DNA of 64,000 nt, taken from NCBI RefSeq assembly GCF_009801115.1, contig NZ_VTOL01000009.1, positions 252,618 through 316,617 on the forward strand, given 5' to 3'. The stretch is from Dyadobacter sp. 3J3 (lineage in GTDB: Bacteria > Bacteroidota > Bacteroidia > Cytophagales > Spirosomataceae). Shown in pieces: positions 1 to 6,895 of the stretch (the stretch's first letter is position 1; the number at the start of each line of letters is the position of its first letter). The notes beneath the pieces were generated by a model that had not been told where the DNA came from, searched no databases, and was given only the letters and a program-made list of their open reading frames with translations. Position numbers and translations under genes: made by a program.

Positions 1-1126
1 TCCGCTCTTTTGGCATACAAAGAGAAAGCCTGATATAACGCTGTCCTTTGGGGCCGAAAATAAATCCAGGCGCTATGAAAACATGTTTTTCAATCAGCAA
101 TTCGTTTACCAGCTTTTCAGCAGATTCGACCGAATCAGGTAATTTCCCCCATAAAAACATACCTTCTTGTTTTTTATCCCAGGTACAGCCAACAGCGTTT
201 AAAAACGCCTCAGAAGCCTCCAGTCGTCCTTGATAAACAGCATTTCTTTGGTTATGCCATTCCTGAGGATTTCCAAGCGCAGCTACTGCCGCTTCCTGCA
301 AAGCCCAGAACATACCAGAATCGACGTTGCTTTTTATGGTAAGGACCGCATCAATATAAGGTTTTGCACCGGCAAGCCAGCCCAATCGCCATCCCGCCAT
401 ATTATGCGATTTACTCATAGAATTAAGTTCTATGGCAACGTCTTTGGCCCCTTCAATCGACAATAAACTAATCGGTTCTTTTTTGTTCAAAACCAGACTA
501 TACGGATTATCGTGACAAAGCAGGATTTTGTGTTTTTTGGCAAAAGCTACTGCGGCTTCAAATAATTCTTTCGTTGCTGGTGCTCCCGTTGGCATATGCG
601 GATAATTCAACCACATTAATTTCGTCCGGGATGAAACCAGACTTTCCATCACCTCCCAATCCGGTTGCCATCCGTGATCTTCGCGCAATGGATATTCTTT
701 TACCTTCGCTCCTACCATTTGGCTCACGGCGCGGTAAGCCGGGTAACCCAGTTCGGGTACCAGCACTTCATCATCAGGATCAAGAAAAGTTAATGAAATA
801 TGCGTTATTCCCTCTTTCGATCCAATTAATGGTAATATTTCAGAAGCCGGATTTAGTGTAACATCATAGGTTCTTTGATAATAATCTGCAATTGCATTCC
901 GAAAAGCCACTGTTCCTACATACGGTTGATAACCATGTGCCTGAGGCTTTAAAGCTGCCTCTGAAAGTGTTGTAAGTGTTTGCTCAGAAGGCATCATGTC
1001 CGGATTTCCAATCCCAAGATTGATCACGTCATGTCCTTCGGCTACCAGTTTTCTTACTTCGGCCAGCTTTACTGAAAAGTAATACTCGGACGTTTGCCGG
1101 GTGCGCTGGGCAGTTTCTATTATCAT
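1..1126 (-). CDS. PLP-dependent aminotransferase class I/II (partial, C-terminus cut by window edge)
   Basis: The reverse strand reads through from an ATG at 1126 to the window edge, giving 375 residues with no stop. It is a fold-type I aminotransferase, probably transferring an amino group between an amino acid and 2-oxoglutarate in the cytoplasm. Visible marks are the N-terminal NLGIGNPD motif of LL-diaminopimelate/aspartate aminotransferases, a DNPYS motif that contacts the cofactor, and SKSHNMAGWRLGW with the PLP-binding lysine at about residue 239. RLSLCMP near the edge is the usual C-terminal arginine region, so only about 10-20 residues are missing. An LL-diaminopimelate aminotransferase role (lysine and peptidoglycan precursor) is possible, but the substrate cannot be read from the sequence. 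It is transcribed away from modA, with a palindromic repeat between them. Confidence 0.9.
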   Translation of the reverse strand, partial: MIIETAQRTRQTSEYYFSVKLAEVRKLVAEGHDVINLGIGNPDMMPSEQTLTTLSEAALKPQAHGYQPYVGTVAFRNAIADYYQRTYDVTLNPASEILPLIGSKEGITHISLTFLDPDDEVLVPELGYPAYRAVSQMVGAKVKEYPLREDHGWQPDWEVMESLVSSRTKLMWLNYPHMPTGAPATKELFEAAVAFAKKHKILLCHDNPYSLVLNKKEPISLLSIEGAKDVAIELNSMSKSHNMAGWRLGWLAGAKPYIDAVLTIKSNVDSGMFWALQEAAVAALGNPQEWHNQRNAVYQGRLEASEAFLNAVGCTWDKKQEGMFLWGKLPDSVESAEKLVNELLIEKHVFIAPGFIFGPKGQRYIRLSLCMPKER

Positions 1127-1243
1127 TGTTTTAACACATTAATTATAATTCCGGCTAAGCCGGTCAAAATGGGACGCAATTTACGACTTTAACCGCAATA
1201 GGCGCAATGGTTTACGCAATGGACACAAAGTTTCCATCACAAA

Positions 1244-1384
1244 GCCGTGAAAGGGCACCATATTTTAGGATAGGCAACGCCCTATCGATGCGACCACGTG
1301 CTGAATATGCGGAATCATGGAATCGAGGAATCCTCGGAGTCATAGGGCGATGCCCCATGCTAAGGTATGACGCCCTTTCAGGGC
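1244..1384. repeat. Imperfect inverted repeat (REP/MITE-like) in an intergenic region
   Basis: Arms at 1244-1285 and 1342-1384 are imperfect reverse complements, about three quarters identical over roughly 42 bases, separated by about 56 bases. Each outer end carries a small AAGGGC or GCCCTTTC palindromic core. The structure fills most of the 315-base gap between the aminotransferase and modA. A 61-codon open frame crosses it but is only a by-product of the repeat. It may be an interspersed element or a bidirectional transcription stop; copy number elsewhere is unknown. Confidence 0.6.
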
Positions 1385-1441
1385 TAAATTGAATCCAAAC
1401 ATTTTTTGTATCAATACGCCTTAATCCATTAATTTAGCAAA

Positions 1442-2194
1442 ATGAACATAAAGCGTATTTTATTCCCGGTTTTGATTTTTCTGAGTGGTTGTTCCAAGCC
1501 ATCGGAAAAAATTATTGTGGCCACAGCAGCCAACGTGCAGTATGTCATGAAGGAATTAAAAACGGAATTTGAAAAAGAGACTGGTAAAAAAGTAGAGATA
1601 GTAGTAAGCTCATCAGGAAAATTAACGGCTCAAATCCGGGAAGGTGCGCCATTTGACGTTTTTGTTTCTGCGGATGCCAAATATCCTGAAGAAATATTCA
1701 ACAAAGGCGGATCGGATGAAAAACCAAAAATTTACGCTTATGGCACATTGGCTTTATGGTCGCTTTCGATTCCTGCAAATGAGTTAAACTTAAAAGTATT
1801 AACTACTGATAAGGTGAAGAAAATTGCAGTTCCAAACCCTAAAATGGCACCATACGGTGAAGCTGCCGAACAAGCATTACAAAAAGAAAATTTATTAGAG
1901 CCATTAAAAAGTAAAATCGTATACGGAGAAAGTATAGCACAAGCCGCTCAATACATTACCACAGGATCCGTTGAAGCAGGTTTTACAGCATTATCTGTAA
2001 TCTTAGCCCCGGAAATGAAAGGAAAAGGTTACTACACAATCATCGATTCCACATCATACAAACCGATTGCACAAGCAGCTTTGCTACTCCGCCACAGCGA
2101 TAATTCTCCAAAAAAAGAAACAAGTCAGAAGTTTTACGATTTTTTATTTTCCACAAAAGCCAAAGCCATTTTCAAAAAATACGGTTACAAATAA
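1442..2194 (+). CDS. modA: Molybdate ABC transporter substrate-binding lipoprotein ModA
   Basis: 250 residues. The N-terminus is a lipoprotein signal with a lipobox LSGC (lipidated Cys17), so the protein should be tethered in the periplasm. The body is a type II periplasmic-binding fold of the ModA family: VVATAAN-type first strand (ATAANVQY), SSSGKLTAQI oxyanion-binding region, FDVFVSAD, and the late GFTALS segment. It captures molybdate (or tungstate) and hands it to the permease encoded next. It is the first gene of a modA-modB-modC operon, with modB starting 72 bases downstream. The molybdate is a plausible supply for the molybdopterin enzyme SorA encoded near the other end of this window. 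ATG is the first in frame and directly precedes the signal peptide. Confidence 0.93.
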   Translation: MNIKRILFPVLIFLSGCSKPSEKIIVATAANVQYVMKELKTEFEKETGKKVEIVVSSSGKLTAQIREGAPFDVFVSADAKYPEEIFNKGGSDEKPKIYAYGTLALWSLSIPANELNLKVLTTDKVKKIAVPNPKMAPYGEAAEQALQKENLLEPLKSKIVYGESIAQAAQYITTGSVEAGFTALSVILAPEMKGKGYYTIIDSTSYKPIAQAALLLRHSDNSPKKETSQKFYDFLFSTKAKAIFKKYGYK

Positions 2195-2220
2195 AATCAG
2201 ATAATCCCATTACGAGCCAC

Positions 2221-2260
2221 CATTCACTCATTCTATCATTCACTCATTCACTCATTCAAA
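2221..2260 (+). repeat. 8-bp tandem repeat (CATTCACT) between modA and modB
   Basis: Five consecutive 8-base units can be read: three exact CATTCACT units (first, third and fourth), one CATTCTAT and one CATTCAAA. The array occupies most of the modA-modB spacer and ends 6 bases before the modB start codon, where a ribosome-binding site would normally sit. Unit gain or loss would change the spacing between the two genes. Phase variation is not demonstrated. Confidence 0.7.
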
Positions 2261-2266
2261 ATTAAA

Positions 2267-2932
2267 ATGGACTGGCAACCACTTTGGCTAACATTCAAGC
2301 TCGCAATTATTACCTCCTGCATCTTGTTTGTGTTGGCGCTTCCTTTGGCTTACTGGCTTGCTTATACAAAATTTAAAGGAAAGGGAATCATGGAAGCGAT
2401 TATTGGAATGCCGCTTGTGTTGCCACCGTCAGTTCTCGGCTTTTATTTATTATTGGCTTTCAGTCCATCGCACTGGTTTGGGGCATGGATTGAAAAAATG
2501 TTTGGACTCCGGCTGGTTTTTTCATTCACAGGCCTCGTTATAGGTTCAGTCATTTACAGTTTGCCCTTTATGGTTTACCCATTACGGGCAGGCTTGCAAT
2601 CACTTCCTGTTTCATTGAGAGAAGCTTCTTTCACTTTGGGAAAAGGGCGATGGGAAACATTTTATAAAATTTTATTACCAAACTGTAAATCAGCTATCTT
2701 AACATCGTTTGTACTCACATTTGCGCACACAATTGGAGAGTTTGGTGTGGTTCTGATGATAGGCGGCAATATTCCTGGTGTAACCAAGGTTGCATCCGTT
2801 GCCATTTATAATGAAGTGGAAGCCTTGAATTATGAGGTTGCAAATCAATATGCTTTGATACTTTTCGCCATAACTTTTTTCATACTACTGCTGGTATATT
2901 CCGTAAATAACCGATTCCTGCGTGTCCGATAA
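2267..2932 (+). CDS. modB: Molybdate ABC transporter permease ModB
   Basis: 221 residues, the usual ModB length. It is an inner-membrane permease with about five to six hydrophobic segments, starting with a helix at roughly residues 8-30. The cytoplasmic EAA loop that docks with ModC is visible as LREASFTLGKGRWETFYKILLP (about residues 117-138), followed by a FAHTIGEFGVVLMIGGN segment typical of ModB/CysT permeases. It moves molybdate delivered by ModA across the membrane. The stop overlaps the GTG start of modC by 11 bases, so the two are translationally coupled. Between modA and this gene lies an 8-bp tandem repeat. Confidence 0.94.
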   Translation: MDWQPLWLTFKLAIITSCILFVLALPLAYWLAYTKFKGKGIMEAIIGMPLVLPPSVLGFYLLLAFSPSHWFGAWIEKMFGLRLVFSFTGLVIGSVIYSLPFMVYPLRAGLQSLPVSLREASFTLGKGRWETFYKILLPNCKSAILTSFVLTFAHTIGEFGVVLMIGGNIPGVTKVASVAIYNEVEALNYEVANQYALILFAITFFILLLVYSVNNRFLRVR

Positions 2933-3812
2933 ACTTCTTGATATTTCTATACGGCATTCGTTGCAAACTGCTCATGGAATTCTTCCTATGGAGATTTCCA
3001 TGCGGGCAGAAAAAGGAAGTATTATAGCCATAACAGGCCCATCAGGTGCAGGAAAAACAACATTACTCAGGCAAATAGCAGGATTGGTTTCACCAGATTC
3101 CGGGCAAATTAAATTCGGAAGTGATACCTGGCTCGATACTGACCATGGAACTTTTCAGTCTCCACAGCTTCGAAATATTGGTTTCGTTTTCCAGGACTAT
3201 GCCCTTTTCCCACATTTAACGGTTAAAGAAAATTTACTTTTTGCGTTAAAAAAAGGAGAAAATCCTGCAATTGTAACAGAGCTTTTAGCTTCTGTTGAAC
3301 TGATCCAACTGGCAGACAGAAAACCTCATCAACTTTCCGGTGGACAACAACAACGGGTAGCACTGGCAAGAGCGCTTGTTCGCCAACCTGATTTACTTTT
3401 ACTTGATGAACCGCTTTCTTCGTTAGACCATACCATGCGTCTGCGATTGCAGGATTATTTATTAAAACTGCAAAAACAGCAAGGTTTTACCATGTTAATT
3501 GTGTCACATGATCTTGGGGAAATATTCCGGTTAGCCAATCAGGTGTTCGTTTTGGAAAATGGAAAAATCACAAAACAGGGAACTCCATCAGAAGTTTATA
3601 TTCCCGAAAATAATAACAACGAAGAACTCGCGATTTACGGCGAAGTACTCAGCTGTACTGAACACAGCGATCATTTGATTATCAGCGCACTTATTCAGCA
3701 ATCTGTCAGAAACTTACGCGTTCCAACTCACTGGCTATCCAAAATGTCGCCGGGACAATCTTTTGTTTTACGCTATTCTATGGAAATTCCTCAGATAGAA
3801 CTGATCAATTAA
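2922..3812 (+). CDS. modC: Molybdate ABC transporter ATP-binding protein ModC
   Basis: 296 residues from a GTG start at 2922, inside the end of modB. It is the ABC ATPase powering molybdate uptake: Walker A GPSGAGKTT at residues 39-47, Q-loop FVFQDYALFPHLT near 90, ABC signature LSGGQQQR near 140, Walker B LLLLDEPLSSLD near 160, and the H-loop SHDLGE. The last 55-60 residues form a short C-terminal domain resembling the single oxyanion-binding (TOBE-like) region of ModC, shorter than in E. coli (about 350 residues). The start is set by operon overlap and by lack of an upstream ATG in frame that would keep the family N-terminus. Confidence 0.93.
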   Translation: MSDKLLDISIRHSLQTAHGILPMEISMRAEKGSIIAITGPSGAGKTTLLRQIAGLVSPDSGQIKFGSDTWLDTDHGTFQSPQLRNIGFVFQDYALFPHLTVKENLLFALKKGENPAIVTELLASVELIQLADRKPHQLSGGQQQRVALARALVRQPDLLLLDEPLSSLDHTMRLRLQDYLLKLQKQQGFTMLIVSHDLGEIFRLANQVFVLENGKITKQGTPSEVYIPENNNNEELAIYGEVLSCTEHSDHLIISALIQQSVRNLRVPTHWLSKMSPGQSFVLRYSMEIPQIELIN

Positions 3813-3826
3813 TTTAAAATCTTGCC

Positions 3827-3839
3827 GTGACACCGTCAC
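3827..3839. promoter_or_regulatory. GTGAC-N3-GTCAC palindrome upstream of the SGNH hydrolase gene
   Basis: A 13-base dyad, GTGAC, ACC, GTCAC, lies 15 bases after the modC stop and about 61 bases before the SGNH start codon. Half-sites resemble those of Crp/Fnr proteins, but GTGA and TCAC are separated by 5 rather than 6 bases. It could be an operator; with no further support this is a weak call. Confidence 0.3.
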
Positions 3840-3899
3840 AGAATTAGGGTAATTTTAGTCACCACTCGTCTTTTCCTTCAAACCTAATCATATAACCTC

Positions 3900-4577
3900 A
3901 TGCGAATTCTATTTCGATTTTTACAAATTGCTCTCGTCGCATTCCCTCTTTTAGCGATGAAGCAGGATAAACCTTTACGCGTTATATTCTTTGGCGATTC
4001 CATCACACAAGCTGGTGTTGGCCCAAAAGGATATATAACGATGATGACAGAAACGCTTAAAACCAACAATCAAAGCAATCAGTTTGAGCTGATGGGTGCC
4101 GGAATTGGCGGCAATAAAATATATGACCTTTATCTCCGGATTGAGGATGATGTTTTGACAAAAAAACCGGATGTAGTTTTTGTTTATATCGGAATCAATG
4201 ATGTTTGGCACAAAAGCTCCTCGGGCACAGGAACTGATCCTGACAAGTATGTGAAGTTTTACGAAGCGATCATCAAGAAACTGAAAGCGCAGAATATCCG
4301 TATCATTCTATGTACACCAACTGTAATCGGTGAGAAAAATGACAATTCCAATATGCAGGACGGGGATTTGAATCAATATTCAAAAATAATTCGTGATATC
4401 GCATCCAGAAATAATCTTCAGCTATGTGATCTTCGGAAATACTTCCAGGATTATCTGACTCAGAATAATCCTGAGAATAAAGAAAAAGATATACTTACCA
4501 CCGACCGGGTTCATTTGAACGAAACCGGAAATAAGTTCCTGGCTGAAAAAATGATGGAGGCTTTATTGAAAAAATAG
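3900..4577 (+). CDS. Secreted SGNH/GDSL-family hydrolase
   Basis: 225 residues with a hydrophobic N-terminus (about residues 3-20) consistent with export. It has the SGNH blocks in order: GDSIT with nucleophile Ser34 (block I), the GAGIGG glycine near 67 (block II), GIND with Asn100 (block III), and DRVH with Asp202 and His205 (block V). These enzymes hydrolyse esters, for example acetyl groups on carbohydrates; the substrate cannot be deduced. Length and block spacing match lysophospholipase L1/rhamnogalacturonan acetylesterase-like members. It follows modC on the same strand after an 87-base gap with a dyad, and a strong hairpin ends the unit, so it is probably its own transcript. Confidence 0.88.
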   Translation: MRILFRFLQIALVAFPLLAMKQDKPLRVIFFGDSITQAGVGPKGYITMMTETLKTNNQSNQFELMGAGIGGNKIYDLYLRIEDDVLTKKPDVVFVYIGINDVWHKSSSGTGTDPDKYVKFYEAIIKKLKAQNIRIILCTPTVIGEKNDNSNMQDGDLNQYSKIIRDIASRNNLQLCDLRKYFQDYLTQNNPENKEKDILTTDRVHLNETGNKFLAEKMMEALLKK

Positions 4578-4604
4578 GGCATAAAAATTGTTTGTAAATG
4601 TTTA

Positions 4605-4642
4605 TAAACAAAGACGTCAATCCAGGTTGACGTCTTTGTTTA
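4605..4642 (+). terminator. Strong hairpin terminator after the SGNH hydrolase gene
   Basis: A perfect 16-bp stem (4605-4620 with 4627-4642) and a 6-base loop lie 27 bases after the stop codon at 4577. The stem end is T-rich rather than followed by a long T-run. It also marks the end of core sequence before the tRNA-flanked island begins at 4781. Confidence 0.75.
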
Positions 4643-4780
4643 TCTCCACATTTAAATCTTTTATTACGCTACAATTTGTTAGTATTAGTGTATCTATTGT
4701 ACATCATAGCGAACCAAAAATCTTCTATTGCGCACCGTACATTTATACTTAAACTTTCGTAAGGTCTATTTTTAACGTTG

Positions 4781-4797
4781 GTGACCGCGACGGAAAT
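4781..4797. repeat. Distal att-like direct repeat of the tRNA-Arg 3' end
   Basis: GTGACCGCGACGG at 4781-4793 is identical to 6744-6756, which is the 3' end of the tRNA-Arg gene plus one flanking base. Extended to 17 bases the two copies differ at one position. The matching part covers the 3' acceptor strand, the discriminator base and part of the T-stem, the usual crossover segment of tRNA-targeting tyrosine recombinases. The rest of the 4643-4933 gap shows no gene. Confidence 0.75.
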
Positions 4798-4933
4798 ATA
4801 GTACAATCACATTATCCACGTGTTACCAAAATATTTATTTCTGGGTAGCAATTTGGTATCAAATTAGATGTTTAATAGCTATATTTTGTTAAATTGAAGC
4901 TGAACTACTAATATCTTTCTATTGATATACAAT

Positions 4934-5665
4934 ATGTATAAGAAAAACTCCCATTTACTGGAACCTAGCGATGAAGATATGACAGTATGGCGCTATATGG
5001 GTTTAGAAAAGTTTATTGCTTTACTCTCAACTTCTAAACTCTTTTTTTGTGCCGCCGATAAATTTGATGACCCTTCGGAATGAACGTTGCCTGACAAGAA
5101 TATCGATGAACTAAAACAGCAAGGGTATGACACTGAAAATCGTTTGATTTACAAAGAGTTTTATTCTCGAAGACAAATGACAGCGATTAGCTGCTGGCAT
5201 GGAAACAAAGGTGAATCCGATGGGATGAGAAAGCTTTATTCAGATAATGTTTTTGGAATTGCAGTTCAATCAACTTACAGAAAATTAAAAGAATCTGATA
5301 CATCTCCTTTGGATGTTACTTTTGCAAAAGTAGAGTATCTCGATTATGAAAATGACTACATTGATCCAAGTAAAAGTGATAGAATGTACGCATCAAAAAA
5401 ACAGAGTTACTCGCATGAGCAAGAAATACGTGGACTCATTTTTACGACAAATCAAAAAACTTGTGATGACATAAAAAAAAACGGAGGCATATTGGTTGAA
5501 GTTGATTTAAATAAACTAGTTACAAAGATTATTGTAGCACCGCAAGCTCCGAGTTGGTATCTTCCTACGATTGTAGAATTGATAGGTAAATATAATTTTA
5601 CATTTAACTGCGAGCAATCCAAACTATATAAAATTCCATTTGGATTCAATGGTTTTGCACCATAA
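4934..5665 (+). pseudogene. DUF2971-family gene interrupted by an in-frame TGA
   Basis: An ATG at 4934 opens a frame that reads 49 codons (ending FDDPSE) to TGA at 5081-5083, then continues in the same frame for 194 codons to 5665. The joined product, about 243 residues, fits the DUF2971 family: early YMGLEKFIALL and KFDDPSE, then CWHGNKGESDGM, KLYSDNVFGIAVQS, and SHEQEIRGLIF. In the family the FDDP-E motif is normally followed by glycine, so one G-to-T change (GGA to TGA) explains the stop. A TTG at 5087 could restart translation, but the fragment would lack the conserved N-terminus. The molecular function of DUF2971 is not established; members are frequent in mobile regions. A sequencing error or stop readthrough cannot be excluded. 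Confidence 0.75.
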
Positions 5666-5715
5666 AAATACTAGTATAATTTCCTAAATATCAGGAGCAA
5701 ACTATTTTTCCATAT

Positions 5716-6465
5716 CTATCTACGTAAACCAACAGTAGCGATATACTCGCGACATAATTCCTTAACTTTTGCATAAATAGAAATGTCCTTCACTGCATTT
5801 TGAATTCTATCAAAAGCTAAGTAACTAGCAAATGATTGAATATAAATCTCGCTTAAGCCTTCATTCGGAAACAAGGATTTATCTGTCAATTTACTAATCA
5901 TTGAAGTAATTAAAATCACGAAATACATAGCATAGATATAAATCTTTGTCCTTTTTTGGCTATGAAGTTTCATGCCAACCTCTATGTACTCCTTGTTAAA
6001 CCTATTAAATGGATAAATTCTGTAAACCTTATTACCAATTGTTGTGAGCAAAATCGCGGAAAGAGTCAATCCAAGATATAACAACAAGTTAAGATTAGAA
6101 CCATGTCCAAAAAAATTCAATATTAATTCTATCAATATGAATGCTGAGCCGACAATCAAGGTCTGACTTAACAGCCACGTCACAACTGGAAAAAAAATTG
6201 GAGCAGCAATTAATACCACAAAAGCGGGAACCCAAAGTAATTGATATACAGGGCGCAATAGTTTTAAGTGCTGTATTGGCGCTAACATGAGTAGTAAACA
6301 AATATAAAATACTGGATAAGCGGCCCAATGATGAGACTCACCTAAGATTACGTATATTACTACTAGCGATGAAAAAAATGCCATTCCCCATTCAAATTTA
6401 TCCACTCTAGCGAGTGTACGCTTAGTTAGCATCCAAGCCAGTTTAAACCTTTTTTGCAAGATCAT
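5716..6465 (-). CDS. Unknown multi-pass membrane protein of the tRNA-Arg island
   Basis: 249 residues; I do not recognise a family. Hydrophobic stretches at about residues 27-43, 49-64, 73-92, 96-115, 123-143 and 174-192 predict about six membrane helices. A basic N-terminus (KRFKLAWMLTKR) and a soluble C-terminal tail of about 50 residues follow. Charged loops (KLHSQKRTKIYIY) precede the last helix. It lies tail to tail with the broken DUF2971 gene, 50 bases apart, and inside the repeat-bounded island, so it is likely imported cargo. Base composition is AT-rich compared with neighbouring core genes. A role as a membrane effector or immunity-type protein would be speculation. Confidence 0.6.
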   Translation of the reverse strand: MILQKRFKLAWMLTKRTLARVDKFEWGMAFFSSLVVIYVILGESHHWAAYPVFYICLLLMLAPIQHLKLLRPVYQLLWVPAFVVLIAAPIFFPVVTWLLSQTLIVGSAFILIELILNFFGHGSNLNLLLYLGLTLSAILLTTIGNKVYRIYPFNRFNKEYIEVGMKLHSQKRTKIYIYAMYFVILITSMISKLTDKSLFPNEGLSEIYIQSFASYLAFDRIQNAVKDISIYAKVKELCREYIATVGLRR

Positions 6466-6578
6466 ATGATTACATGTTGTCGTGCTAGATTTATTTAATA
6501 CGATATATAAATATACTACATGTAAAACTAGCAGAAAAGCATCAGTTTCTGCCGGTGCTTTCTCACAATCTATTCCTT

Positions 6579-6598
6579 GGTCTGTGTCCTCACAGACC
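6579..6598. repeat. Perfect 8-bp hairpin in the island
   Basis: GGTCTGTG and CACAGACC pair perfectly around a 4-base TCCT loop. There is no T-run on either side, so it is not a typical terminator. It lies about 115 bases upstream of the island membrane-protein start. It may be an interspersed repeat or a binding site; only a genome search could tell. Confidence 0.4.
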
Positions 6599-6710
6599 TA
6601 ATGAAACATACCTATTGAGTCCCTCCGTTTAAAAGATACAATTACAAGATATCACTTCCTCGCCGAGCCACATTTTTTACTCAAAATACCATTTACCAAA
6701 AAAAACAAAA

Positions 6711-6740
6711 AAAGCCACCCCAAAAAAATTGAGGCGGCTT
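6711..6740 (-). terminator. Rho-independent terminator downstream of tRNA-Arg
   Basis: On the reverse strand AAGCCGCCTC pairs with GGGGTGGCTT (two G-U pairs) around a T-rich loop and is followed by a run of Ts. It begins a few bases after the tRNA 3' end and should terminate that transcript. It lies on the island side of the att-like repeat. Confidence 0.7.
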
Positions 6741-6743
6741 AAA

Positions 6744-6760
6744 GTGACCGCGACGGGAAT
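6744..6760. repeat. Proximal att-like repeat (tRNA-Arg 3' end)
   Basis: This 17-base segment covers one flanking base and the last 16 bases of the tRNA gene. It matches 4781-4797 with one mismatch. Together they bound the mini-island. Confidence 0.75.
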
Positions 6761-6816
6761 CGAACCCATATCTAGAGTTTAGGAAACTCCTATTCTATCC
6801 GTTGAACTACGCAGTC
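6745..6816 (-). tRNA. tRNA-Arg (anticodon CCT)
   Basis: A 72-base reverse-strand cloverleaf. The 7-bp acceptor GACTGCG/CGCGGTC includes one T-G pair. The D-stem is GTTC/GAAT, the anticodon stem GGAGT/ACTCT and the loop TTCCTAA with anticodon CCT, which reads AGG (Arg). The T-stem is ATGGG/CCCGT with loop TTCGATT. The discriminator base is A and CCA is not encoded. The 3' end is duplicated at 4781, marking an integration site. A hairpin terminator follows at once. Confidence 0.92.
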
Positions 6817-6895
6817 AAAACAAATTGGTATCCATATTCCTATGAATACCAATCGGGGTGCAAAAGTGGAAAAATTCCGATTCAATTACAAGTGA

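Larger units (their letters stand above)
4781..6760. mobile_element. Cargo-only mini-island at tRNA-Arg(CCT), about 2 kb
   Basis: The segment between two near-identical copies of the tRNA-Arg 3' end (4781-4797 and 6744-6760) is AT-rich. It holds only two genes, a DUF2971 gene broken by a stop codon and an unknown membrane protein, arranged tail to tail. The position downstream of the 3' end of a tRNA with a duplicated 3' segment is the classic mark of site-specific integration. No integrase, transposase or phage gene is present, so the element is either a decayed remnant or one moved by a recombinase encoded elsewhere. The repeats are seen directly; the integration history is inferred. Confidence 0.65.

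Noticed and set aside
1207..1392. 61-codon open frame before modA
   Set aside because: It lies within the palindromic repeat and has no domain or ribosome-binding context.
5087..5665. DUF2971 fragment starting at TTG 5087 as an intact gene
   Set aside because: The frame continues upstream to ATG 4934 with the family's conserved N-terminus, interrupted only by one TGA. A restart would lose it.
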